This document shows, in pieces, positions 8,583 to 16,299 of a DNA stretch of 50,834 bases. Below the pieces are notes generated by a model. It was not told the origin of the DNA and made no database searches. It was given only the letters and a program-made list of their open reading frames with translations. This stretch comes from Caulobacter endophyticus. Lineage in GTDB: Bacteria > Pseudomonadota > Alphaproteobacteria > Caulobacterales > Caulobacteraceae. Each line of letters opens with the position of its first letter. Position 1 is the first letter of the stretch. The DNA lies in assembly GCF_003116815.1 (NCBI RefSeq), contig NZ_QDKQ01000030.1, forward strand, positions 1-50,834, read 5' to 3'. The translations under genes and the position numbers were made by a program.

Positions 8583-9464
8583 ATGCGACTCGACCTGACA
8601 CTTCTGGGCGCCGCCATCGGGGCGGCGCTCGCGACTTCTGCCGCCCAGGCCGCGTCGTTCACGCCGCCCAAGCCCAGCCCGGCGATCGAAGCCGAGCGCA
8701 AGCAGCTGGGCGACACGATCCTCAATCAGCCCGGCGTACAATTGCCCGACGACCGGGCGGAACTGGACGCCGCCCTGGCCGCGCGCGACTGGGGTCGCCT
8801 CGTCACGGCGATCAACGGCGTCCCCAGCCTCGACGCGGCTAACAGGATGGCCGACTGGGAGCGCTATCAGGTTTATCGCGGCGGCGGCTACAACGTGGTC
8901 TTCATGTACGTGCGCACATTGTCGGACATGGCCGCCTCGTACGAACGGGCCGCGCTGAAGAACCCCGACTACGCCGAAGCCGGCAAGGGCCTGCGCATGG
9001 CCGCCCTGTCGCAGCTGCTCTATCTGCAGGCGATCATCAAGGTCGATGGCGTGCGATGCGCCGACGCTACGGCGCCCGTCGCTCAGCGCGACCGGATTAT
9101 GGAGGCGTCTGCGCCCTTCATGCAGGCGGGCCTAGCCCTGGAGCGCAAGGCGCTCGTCACCGCGCTGACGGCCGCCGCGCAGCAGGAGCGGTTGACCGCC
9201 AAGGTGCGCGACGCCGATCCCGACCTCTGCCGCGGCGGCCTGGAGGAGATCGGCGAGACCCTGGAAAAGTATCCCGATCGCGCCAAGGTCGCCGGCAAGG
9301 TCGCCGGCCGCCCGGGTACGACGATCGACGTGCCCGTCGATTTCTCGCGCCCGGCCCGCTACAGCGACCCCAAGACCTGGGACGCCAAGCGCGAACAGGC
9401 CCGGATCGGGCTGGAGGACATGCTGGGCGCGATGGTCGGCCTGACGCGCGCCAAGGTCCCATAG
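8583..9464 (+). CDS. Exported protein of unknown function
   Basis: A 293-residue protein with a cleavable signal peptide (MRLDLTLLGAAIGAALATSAAQA). No domain was recognised. The mature part is rich in helices, with two DANRMADWERY/DMAASYERAAL-type segments and a charged C-terminus. The start ATG follows GGAAG, with a short inverted repeat (GTTGCC/GGCAAC) just upstream of the gene. It lies 61 bp after the dihydroorotase-like gene on the same strand and converges with the gene at 9499-10056. Confidence 0.7.
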   Translation: MRLDLTLLGAAIGAALATSAAQAASFTPPKPSPAIEAERKQLGDTILNQPGVQLPDDRAELDAALAARDWGRLVTAINGVPSLDAANRMADWERYQVYRGGGYNVVFMYVRTLSDMAASYERAALKNPDYAEAGKGLRMAALSQLLYLQAIIKVDGVRCADATAPVAQRDRIMEASAPFMQAGLALERKALVTALTAAAQQERLTAKVRDADPDLCRGGLEEIGETLEKYPDRAKVAGKVAGRPGTTIDVPVDFSRPARYSDPKTWDAKREQARIGLEDMLGAMVGLTRAKVP

Positions 9465-9498
9465 GAGGGAGCGCTTTCCCGCCGAGGGCTGAGGTCCG

Positions 9499-10056
9499 CT
9501 AGGACGGGCAGCCTTCGGTCGGAACCAGAGCGACGCGGGCGTGGTCCAGCTTGATCTGGCGAGCCTCGCCCATGTCGCCATAGACGCCGACCTGGGCCGT
9601 GCCCGACACGCCGACGGTCGCAGGATCGCCGGCGACGATCTCGACCAGGGCCAGGCCGCGCAGGTCGCCGATGTGGTCGCGGTCGAGGAAGGCCGCGCCG
9701 ACCGAGGCCTGGCCGTCGAGGCCTCCCCGGCTGCGCGCCGGCGTCACCGACCAGCCGGCCGGGACGCGGCAGACCTTCGCGACCTTGGCGCCCGACAGCT
9801 TGAGACCGAAGGCGTCGACATAGTCGTTGGCCCCCAGCGCGATGCCCTGGATCGACAGCAGGAAGACGGTCGGGGCGGCCGGCTGGGCCTGCGGCTGCAC
9901 CGGCCTGGGCGGCGCGACCTTGGCCGGGGCCGCGGGCGCAGGCTTGTCGGTCGCCCCCGGCTTGCCCACGAAGTGAGCGAGGGCCAGGGCGGCGCCGACG
10001 CCGAGCACGGCGGCGACGAGGATGGGAATCAGACGAGCGTAGCGCGGATCCTTCAT
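9499..10056 (-). CDS. Membrane-anchored protein of unknown function with Pro/Ala-rich linker
   Basis: A 185-residue protein with one hydrophobic helix near the N-terminus (LIPILVAAVLGVGAALALAHFVG), then a Pro/Ala/Lys linker (about residues 35-65) and a C-terminal domain of about 110 residues ending in TEGCPS. Probably a periplasmic domain held at the inner membrane; no family recognised. The MKDPRYARL start was chosen because GGAAGG lies just upstream. An ATG four codons earlier and a much longer reading lack such support. Confidence 0.65.
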   Translation of the reverse strand: MKDPRYARLIPILVAAVLGVGAALALAHFVGKPGATDKPAPAAPAKVAPPRPVQPQAQPAAPTVFLLSIQGIALGANDYVDAFGLKLSGAKVAKVCRVPAGWSVTPARSRGGLDGQASVGAAFLDRDHIGDLRGLALVEIVAGDPATVGVSGTAQVGVYGDMGEARQIKLDHARVALVPTEGCPS

Positions 10057-10210
10057 GGCCCCTTCCATAGGCCAGGCCGGCGCGGCCGCCCAAGTCGAAC
10101 TTCTCAAACGGAAGCATGAACCGGCGCGCGAAGCGGCTATAAGAGGCGAAAACAGGCTTGCCACCACGGTCGAGCTTGGCCATGTTTCGCTCGCGCAAAG
10201 GTAGCATTTC

Positions 10211-10858
10211 TTGGAAAGCCTCGCCCCCGTCGCCTATCTGACCCTCGCGATCGCCGTGATCGGGGGCTACCTGCTGGGCTCCATCCCGTTCGGCCTGATC
10301 GCCACGCGCCTGGGCGGGGCCGGCGACATCCGCAAGATCGGCTCGGGCAATATCGGCGCGACCAACGTGCTGCGCTCGGGCCGCAAGGACCTGGCGGCCA
10401 TCACCCTGCTGGGCGACGGCGGCAAGGGCGCGGTCGCGGTGGGCCTGGCCCACCTGCTCAGCCACGGCAATCCGCTGGTCGTGGCCTTGGCTGGCGGCGC
10501 GGCCTTCGCCGGCCACATCTTCCCAGTCTGGCTGAAGTTCAACGGCGGCAAGGGCGTGGCCACCTTCTACGGCGTGCTGCTGGCGGCCGCCTGGCCCGTG
10601 GGCCTGCTGGCGGCGGCGACCTGGCTGGCCATGGCCGCCCTCTTCCGCATCAGCTCGCTGGCCGCCCTGACCGCCGCCGCCCTGGCCGCGCCCTTCGCCC
10701 TGGCCACTGACCGCCCCTACCCCATCCTGGGCCTGTGCCTGTTCATGGCCGTGCTGATCTACATCCGCCACAAGGACAACATCGCCCGCCTGCTGAAGGG
10801 CGAGGAGCCGAAGATCGGCAAGAAGAAGACGGCCGAAGGGCCGCCTCCCGAAGCCTGA
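10211..10858 (+). CDS. plsY: Acyl-phosphate glycerol-3-phosphate acyltransferase
   Basis: Integral membrane enzyme (215 aa) that acylates glycerol-3-phosphate from acyl phosphate, the first step of phospholipid synthesis. The motifs YLLGSIPFG, GSGNIGATNVLR and FNGGKGVATF, which bind the phosphate substrates, are present, with several hydrophobic segments between them. The start is TTG, since the nearby upstream ATG (MFRSRK) is out of frame. An AAAGG lies about 10 nt before the TTG. The stop overlaps the dprA start (TGATG), so the two are coupled. Confidence 0.95.
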   Translation: MESLAPVAYLTLAIAVIGGYLLGSIPFGLIATRLGGAGDIRKIGSGNIGATNVLRSGRKDLAAITLLGDGGKGAVAVGLAHLLSHGNPLVVALAGGAAFAGHIFPVWLKFNGGKGVATFYGVLLAAAWPVGLLAAATWLAMAALFRISSLAALTAAALAAPFALATDRPYPILGLCLFMAVLIYIRHKDNIARLLKGEEPKIGKKKTAEGPPPEA

Positions 10859-11961
10859 TGACGCGGGCCCTCTCGGATCAGGAACGCCTGGCCTGGCTTC
10901 GCCTGGCGCGCACCGAGACGGTCGGCCCCGTCGCCTTCGACCATCTTTTGCAGAGGTTCGGCTCGCCCGAACGCGCCCTCCAGGCCCTGCCCGACCTGGC
11001 CCGTCGGGCGGGCCGCGCAGCCCCGCTGAGGCCGCCTCCGACCGACGAGATCCAGCGCGAACTGGACGACGGCGCCAGACTGGGCGCCCGCCTGATCTGC
11101 GCCTGCGAGCCCGACTTCCCGCACCGCCTGGCCACGCTGGATCCGCCGCCGCCGGTGATCTGGGCGCTGGGCCACTACGAGCTCCTGCCGCAGGCCAGTA
11201 TCGCCATCGTCGGCGCCCGCATCGCCTCGGCCGCCGGCCAGCGCTTCGCCCGGCAGCTGGCCGCGGAACTGGGCCAGCACGGCCATGTCGTGGTCTCGGG
11301 CCTGGCGCGCGGCGTCGACGGCGCGGCGCACGAGGGCTCGCTGGCCACCGGCACCGTCGCCGTGCTGGGCGGCGGCATCGCCGACATCTATCCGCCCGAG
11401 CACGCATCCCTGCACGCCCGCATCGCCGAGCGCGGCTGCATCGTCAGCGAAAGCGCCCCGCTGCGCCGCGCCCAGGCCAAGGACTTCCCCCGCCGCAACC
11501 GCATCATCTCTGGCCTGTCGCTGGGCGTGGTCGTGGTAGAAGCCGAGCTGAAGTCGGGCTCGCTGATCACCGCGCGCCTTGCCGCCGAGCAGGGCCGCGA
11601 CGTCTTCGCCGTGCCCGGCTCGCCGCTGGATCCCCGCGCCAGGGGCCCCAACGACCTGATCCGCCAGGGCGCGATCCTGTGCGAGGGCGTCGAGGACGTG
11701 CTGCGCTCGCTGTCGGCCAGCCCGTCGATGCGCGAGCGCGAGCAGGCCTGGGACCCGGAGGAGGCGGCCGACGACCTGGACCACGACGCCCTGCGCGAAC
11801 GCCTGGCCGCCCTGCTCTCGCCCACGCCCGTCTCGCGCGACGAACTGGTGCGCGCGACCAAGGCCCCGACCTCGGCGGTGATGGCCGCGCTAGTGGAACT
11901 GGCCCTGGCCGACCGGGCCGAACTGCTGCCGGGCGGGATGGTGGCGGGTGGATTGCCTTAG
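10858..11961 (+). CDS. dprA: DNA-processing protein DprA
   Basis: A Rossmann-like single-strand DNA-binding protein (367 aa) that loads RecA onto incoming DNA during transformation. Conserved blocks IAIVGARIAS, SGLARGVDGAAHEGSL, AVLGGGIADIYPPEH, FPRRNRIISGLS and SGSLITARLAAEQGRDVFAVPGSP are in order. A C-terminal winged-helix region (TPVSRDELVRATKAP) follows. The start is the ATG that overlaps the plsY stop; a reading beginning at 10735 would run through plsY. Its TAG stop touches a palindrome in front of the toxin gene. Confidence 0.95.
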   Translation: MTRALSDQERLAWLRLARTETVGPVAFDHLLQRFGSPERALQALPDLARRAGRAAPLRPPPTDEIQRELDDGARLGARLICACEPDFPHRLATLDPPPPVIWALGHYELLPQASIAIVGARIASAAGQRFARQLAAELGQHGHVVVSGLARGVDGAAHEGSLATGTVAVLGGGIADIYPPEHASLHARIAERGCIVSESAPLRRAQAKDFPRRNRIISGLSLGVVVVEAELKSGSLITARLAAEQGRDVFAVPGSPLDPRARGPNDLIRQGAILCEGVEDVLRSLSASPSMREREQAWDPEEAADDLDHDALRERLAALLSPTPVSRDELVRATKAPTSAVMAALVELALADRAELLPGGMVAGGLP

Positions 11962-11979
11962 GTACTGGATATCCGTACC
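11961..11979. promoter_or_regulatory. Palindromic operator candidate for the toxin-antitoxin pair
   Basis: GGTACTGGATATCCGTACC is a near-perfect palindrome (GGTAC and GTACC arms around GGATATCC, with one extra T). It ends at the base before the brnT start codon and begins on the last base of the dprA stop. Toxin-antitoxin operons are normally repressed by their antitoxin binding such sites; binding here is inferred. Confidence 0.5.
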
Positions 11980-12264
11980 ATGGAAATCACTTTCGACTGG
12001 GACATCGAAAAGGCGCGCATCAATTTCGCCAAGCACGGCGTGAGCTTCGAGGACGCCTGCTTCGCGATCCTGGACGAGTATCGCATCGAGGAAATCGACG
12101 ACCGTTTCGAGTACGACGAAGAGCGGCTGCAGATCATCGGCCTAAGCTCGCTGGACCTCTTGTTCGTGGTGACCATCGCTCATGAAGAAAGCCACTACCG
12201 GATCATCTCGGCCCGCACCGCCACCCGGCACGAAGCGGATCGTTATTTCCGCGGCAAATCCTAA
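11980..12264 (+). CDS. brnT: BrnT-family toxin
   Basis: A 94-residue protein with the BrnT pattern: FDWDIEKARINFAKHGVSFEDA at the N-terminus and HYRIISARTATRHEADRY at the C-terminus. BrnT toxins are RelE-fold ribonucleases that stop translation when not held by their antitoxin. The N-terminal F-x-W-D-xx-K-xxxN-xxKHGVSFE block and the C-terminal RIISAR block are both intact, so it looks functional. It begins one base after an operator-like palindrome, with almost no space for a Shine-Dalgarno sequence, and overlaps the following antitoxin gene by 83 bases. It sits as an insert between dprA and topA. Confidence 0.85.
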   Translation: MEITFDWDIEKARINFAKHGVSFEDACFAILDEYRIEEIDDRFEYDEERLQIIGLSSLDLLFVVTIAHEESHYRIISARTATRHEADRYFRGKS

Positions 12265-12592
12265 CCCGCCCAAGGGAAACACCGATTGGGCGCGGCTACG
12301 GACGATGACCGACGAAGAGGTCATGGCCGCGGCCCTGTCCGATCCCGACGCCCAGCCGATGACCAAGGAGCAGCTAGCGCGCGCCAAGCGGGTCAATCTG
12401 ATCAAGGGCATCCGGACCAAGCTGTTCATGACACAGGCCGAGTTCGCCGCCGCATACCAGCTTCCCCTGGCCACGGTTCGCGACTGGGAACAGGAGCGCA
12501 CGACTCCCGACGCCCCTGCCCGCGCGCTGCTGAAGGCCATCGTGGCCGACCCGGAAACCGTGCGGCGGCTGATCAACGGTCAAGCGGCGTGA
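12182..12592 (+). CDS. Helix-turn-helix antitoxin partner of BrnT
   Basis: A 136-residue protein in two parts. Residues about 35-55 (TDWARLRTMTDEEVMAAAL) resemble the toxin-binding N-terminus of BrnA. The C-terminal half (FMTQAEFAAAYQLPLATVRDWEQ) is an XRE-type helix-turn-helix, where classical BrnA has a ribbon-helix-helix. The ATG at 12182 gives an 83-base overlap with brnT. A shorter version from the ATG at 12305 would remove the TDWARLR part, so the long form is preferred. The DNA-binding half would be the repressor that reads the palindrome before brnT. Confidence 0.78.
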   Translation: MKKATTGSSRPAPPPGTKRIVISAANPNPPKGNTDWARLRTMTDEEVMAAALSDPDAQPMTKEQLARAKRVNLIKGIRTKLFMTQAEFAAAYQLPLATVRDWEQERTTPDAPARALLKAIVADPETVRRLINGQAA

Positions 12593-12596
12593 CACC

Positions 12597-12616
12597 CCTC
12601 TCTCTAAAGAGAGAGG
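12597..12616. repeat. Perfect inverted repeat after the antitoxin gene
   Basis: CCTCTCTCT and AGAGAGAGG flank two A. It could form a hairpin at the end of the toxin-antitoxin transcript, but no T-tract follows, so a terminator role is uncertain. Confidence 0.45.
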
Positions 12617-12752
12617 CCGACAGGCGAATGTCCGGCAATTGCGAAGGTTCGCACAGCCGCCGTTGACATTGTCATAGGCTCGCCCCCACTTTCCGGCGCT
12701 CGCCCCCTGGTTCGCCCGGAAGGCGATCCACCTCCCCTAGCCCAGAGTCGTA

Positions 12753-15428
12753 ATGAACGTCGTCGTCGTCGAGAGCCCGGCCAAGGCCAAGACCATCAAC
12801 AAGTACCTCGGGTCCGACTACACGGTTCTGGCCTCCTACGGGCACATCCGCGATCTGCCCAGCAAGGACGGCTCGGTCGAGCCCGATAACGACTTCGCCA
12901 TGAGCTGGGAGGTCGACGCCAAGTCGTCCAAGCGCATTTCCGACATCGTCGATGCGCTGAAGGGGGCCGACCGCCTGATCCTCGCCACCGACCCGGATCG
13001 CGAAGGGGAAGCGATCAGCTGGCACGTGCTCGAGGTGCTGAACAAGAAGAAGGCGCTGAAGGACAAGCAGATCCAGCGCGTCACCTTCAACGCCATCACC
13101 AAGGCCGCCGTGACCGAGGCCATGAGGGCCCCGCGCGACCTCGACATGGAGCTGGTCGAGGCCTATCTCGCCCGCCGCGCCCTCGACTATCTGGTCGGCT
13201 TCACGCTCTCGCCGGTGCTGTGGCGGAAGCTTCCGGGTTCGCGCTCGGCTGGCCGCGTGCAGTCGGTGGCCCTGCGCCTGGTCGTCGACCGCGAGATCGA
13301 GATCGAGCGCTTCAAGACCCAGGAATACTGGACCGTCGACGCCGACGTCTCGGCCGGCAGCGATCCGTTCCTGGCGCGCCTGGTCAAGCACGACGGCAAG
13401 AAGCTCACCAAGTTCGACCTCGGCAACGAGACCTCGGCGCTTGCCGCCAAGGCCGCCGTGCAGGCGGCGACCTTCAAGGTCGAGGCCGTCGAGAAGAAGC
13501 CGGGCAAGCGTTCGCCCGCCCCGCCCTTCACCACCTCGACCCTGCAGCAGGAAGCCGCCCGCAAGCTGGGCTTCTCGGCCCAGCGCACCATGCAGGCCGC
13601 CCAGAAGCTGTATGAAGGCATCGACATCGGCGGCGAGACCGTCGGCCTGATCACCTACATGCGTACCGACGGCGTCTCGATCGCGCCGGAAGGCATCGCC
13701 GACGCCCGCGACGTGATCGGCAATGTCTACGGCAAGGACTACGTGCCGGACGCCCCGCGCATCTACAAGTCGAAGGCCAAGAACGCCCAGGAGGCCCACG
13801 AAGCCATCCGCCCGACCAGCATGCGCCGCAACCCCGGCTCGCTGCGCCTGGATCCGGACCTGGGGCGCCTGTACGAGCTGATCTGGAAGCGCACCATCGC
13901 CTCGCAGATGGAAAGCGCCCGCATCGAGCGCACCACCGTCGACCTGGAAAGCCACGACGGCCGCACCGGCCTGCGCGCCACCGGCCAGGTGGTGCTGTTC
14001 CCCGGCTATCTGGCCGTCTACGAGGAAGGCCGCGACGACGAGGAAGGCGAAGACAGCGCCCGCCTGCCGGCCATTGTCGAGGGCGCCGCCGCCAAGGTCA
14101 TCGAGGCCCGCGCCGACCAGCACTTCACCGAACCGCCTCCGCGCTATTCCGAAGCCAGCCTCGTCAAGAAGATGGAAGAGCTGGGCATCGGCCGCCCGTC
14201 GACCTACGCCTCGGTGCTGACCGTGCTGCGCGACCGCGAATATGTGCGGATGGAAAAGCAGCGCTTCATTCCCGAAGACAAGGGCCGCCTGGTCACTGCA
14301 TTCCTGGAGCAGTTCTTCCGCCGCTACGTGGAGTACGACTTCACCGCCTCGCTGGAAGAGCGCCTCGACCTGGTCTCGGACGGCCAGCTCGACTGGAAGG
14401 AATTCCTGCGCGAGTTCTGGAAGGACTTCCACGCCGCCGTCGGCGAGATCGCCGAGCTGCGCACCACCAACGTGCTCGACGCGCTGAACGACGCCCTGGG
14501 CCCGCACATCTTCCCCGACAAGGGCGACGGCTCCAACCCGCGCCTGTGCCCGACCTGCGGCTCGGGCATGCTGTCGCTGAAGACGGGCAAGTTCGGCGCC
14601 TTCATCGGCTGCTCAAACTATCCGGAATGCCGCTATACCCGCCAGCTGGGCGTGGCCGAGGGCGACGGCGAGGCCGAAAGCGCAGACAAGGAACTGGGGA
14701 TCAACCCCGCCACCGGCCGCGCCGTGTGGCTGAAGAACGGTCGCTTCGGCCCCTATGTCGAGGAAGTGGCGGCGGAAGGCGAGAAGCCCAAGCGCTCGTC
14801 CCTGCCCAAGGGCTGGACGCCGGCGGCGCTGGACCTGGAGAAGGCCCTGCGCCTGCTGAGCCTGCCCCGCGAGGTCGGCATGCACCCCGACGACGGCAAG
14901 CCGATCACGGCGGGCCTGGGGCGCTTTGGTCCGTTCGTGCTGCACGACGGCACCTACGCCAACCTGGAGAACGCCGACGAGGTGTTCGACGTCGGTCTCA
15001 ACCGCGCCGTCGCCATACTGGCCGACAAGCGGGCCGGAGGCGGGCGTCCGCAGCGCGCGGCCGCCGCGGCCCTGGCCGAGCTGGGCAATCACCCCGAGGA
15101 CGGCAAGCCCGTGCGGGTGCTGTCGGGGCGCTTCGGCCCGTACATCAAGCACGGCGACACCAACGCCAACGTGCCCAAGGGCGCCGATCCGGCGGCCCTG
15201 ACCCTGGCCGAGGCCGTGACCCTGCTGGCCGAGCGCGTCGCCAAGGGCGGCGGCAAGAAGCCGGCCAAGAAGGCCGCCGCGCCGAAGAAGGCGCCCGCCA
15301 AGGCGAAGGCCACGAAAGCCGAGGGCGACGCCGCCGAGGCCAAGCCGAAAAAGGCCGCCGCCAAGACCACGGCGGCCAAGAAGCCAGCCGCCAAGAAGGC
15401 GCCGGCCAAGGCCAAGACCGAGGCGTGA
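12753..15428 (+). CDS. topA: DNA topoisomerase I
   Basis: Type IA topoisomerase (891 aa) that relaxes negative supercoils. The Toprim domain begins at residue 1 (VVESPAKAKTINKYLG) with the metal-binding ATDPDREGEAISWH. The catalytic Tyr is Tyr302 in LITYMRTDG. One four-Cys zinc ribbon (CPTCGSGML...CSNYPEC) follows near residue 595. Several C-terminal repeats of the G-(R/K)-FGP-(F/Y) type (GRFGPYVEE, GRFGPFVLH, GRFGPYIKH) come next, then a Lys/Ala-rich tail of about 70 residues that probably binds DNA electrostatically. Normal in length for alphaproteobacteria. Confidence 0.97.
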   Translation: MNVVVVESPAKAKTINKYLGSDYTVLASYGHIRDLPSKDGSVEPDNDFAMSWEVDAKSSKRISDIVDALKGADRLILATDPDREGEAISWHVLEVLNKKKALKDKQIQRVTFNAITKAAVTEAMRAPRDLDMELVEAYLARRALDYLVGFTLSPVLWRKLPGSRSAGRVQSVALRLVVDREIEIERFKTQEYWTVDADVSAGSDPFLARLVKHDGKKLTKFDLGNETSALAAKAAVQAATFKVEAVEKKPGKRSPAPPFTTSTLQQEAARKLGFSAQRTMQAAQKLYEGIDIGGETVGLITYMRTDGVSIAPEGIADARDVIGNVYGKDYVPDAPRIYKSKAKNAQEAHEAIRPTSMRRNPGSLRLDPDLGRLYELIWKRTIASQMESARIERTTVDLESHDGRTGLRATGQVVLFPGYLAVYEEGRDDEEGEDSARLPAIVEGAAAKVIEARADQHFTEPPPRYSEASLVKKMEELGIGRPSTYASVLTVLRDREYVRMEKQRFIPEDKGRLVTAFLEQFFRRYVEYDFTASLEERLDLVSDGQLDWKEFLREFWKDFHAAVGEIAELRTTNVLDALNDALGPHIFPDKGDGSNPRLCPTCGSGMLSLKTGKFGAFIGCSNYPECRYTRQLGVAEGDGEAESADKELGINPATGRAVWLKNGRFGPYVEEVAAEGEKPKRSSLPKGWTPAALDLEKALRLLSLPREVGMHPDDGKPITAGLGRFGPFVLHDGTYANLENADEVFDVGLNRAVAILADKRAGGGRPQRAAAAALAELGNHPEDGKPVRVLSGRFGPYIKHGDTNANVPKGADPAALTLAEAVTLLAERVAKGGGKKPAKKAAAPKKAPAKAKATKAEGDAAEAKPKKAAAKTTAAKKPAAKKAPAKAKTEA

Positions 15429-15460
15429 CGAGCGACGGACGGGGAGAGTAGACTATCGCC

Positions 15461-15835
15461 ATGACCACGCTCGAACGTCCTTTGCCGCTGCCGCTGGTGG
15501 TGGTCCTGCTGTCGGCGGTCAGCGTCGTGGGCTTCGTGCTGGGCCTGCGCGGCGCGCTGGACACCGGCAAGCCGGCCGACGCGGTCTCGACCGCGCCGCT
15601 GGCCGAGGTGTCGGGCGTGCCGGTCAAGGACGCGACCCCGGCCCCGGTCGAGGTCGCCCCGCCGCCTCCCCCGCCTGCACCCAAGCCGGTCGAGGAAGCG
15701 CCCGAGGAGGTCGCTCCCGAGACCCCGCCGGTGGTCCAGGCCCCGGTCGCGCCCGTGACCCCGCCGCCGGCCGAGAAGAAGCCCGAGGTTCCGTCCGCCC
15801 AGCAGACGCCGCAGCGGATCGAGGACCTCTACTAG
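15461..15835 (+). CDS. Small membrane-anchored proline-rich protein
   Basis: A 124-residue protein: one N-terminal hydrophobic helix (LPLVVVLLSAVSVVGFVLGL), then a Pro/Glu/Val-rich extended tail (repeats of the [12 protein letters not shown] and PVVQAPVAP type) with a conserved-looking end RIEDLY. No family recognised. It lies 32 bp after topA, preceded by GGGGAGAG, and is followed 12 bp later by another small membrane protein, so topA and these two may form one transcript. Confidence 0.65.
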   Translation: MTTLERPLPLPLVVVLLSAVSVVGFVLGLRGALDTGKPADAVSTAPLAEVSGVPVKDATPAPVEVAPPPPPPAPKPVEEAPEEVAPETPPVVQAPVAPVTPPPAEKKPEVPSAQQTPQRIEDLY

Positions 15836-15847
15836 GACGATCGTCGC

Positions 15848-16246
15848 GTGAGCAGCCCGGAAGACCGCAAGGCTGTTCGTTCGACCCTTGCTTGGGCGGC
15901 CAGCACGATCGTGGTCGTGCTGCTGATCTTCAACTGGCAGTTACTGCTAGGGCTCTTCTGGGTGATGACGGCGGAGCGCCGGCCAGCCCTGCTACGTGAC
16001 GCCAAATGGGACCAGCCGGCCTCGGCCGTGCGGTTTGAGGCCAGGTTTCATACGGGCGCGCCCGAACCTGAGCTCCTGAAATGGCTGGGTAGGAACAGCT
16101 TCAGGGTGAACCGGAGCGAGCGCAGCGCGACGCGGGACATCGCCGGCTTTCCCTGCACGGAGGCCCTGCGCATCGATTGGGCCGCCGACCAGGCCGGGCG
16201 GCTGACCCGGCGCCAGGCGACCGTCCGACAGATCGCCTGCCTGTAG
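15848..16246 (+). CDS. Small single-pass membrane protein of unknown function
   Basis: A 132-residue protein starting at GTG. One membrane helix is at about residues 15-39 (STIVVVLLIFNWQLLLGLFWVM). A basic domain of about 90 residues follows, with two Cys (FPCTEAL and QIACL) that could form a disulphide if periplasmic. No known domain was recognised. It follows the proline-rich gene by 12 bp and precedes rnr by 53 bp on the same strand. Confidence 0.6.
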   Translation: MSSPEDRKAVRSTLAWAASTIVVVLLIFNWQLLLGLFWVMTAERRPALLRDAKWDQPASAVRFEARFHTGAPEPELLKWLGRNSFRVNRSERSATRDIAGFPCTEALRIDWAADQAGRLTRRQATVRQIACL

Positions 16247-16299
16247 CTTCGCCGCGCCAGCCCGTTCCCCTCGGAGCTGAAACGGCTTAGAGGGAAGCA

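Noticed and set aside
12672..14507. Long minus-strand frame over topA
   Set aside because: Shadow of the topoisomerase reading frame; no ribosome-binding site or motif, and topA is intact and conserved.
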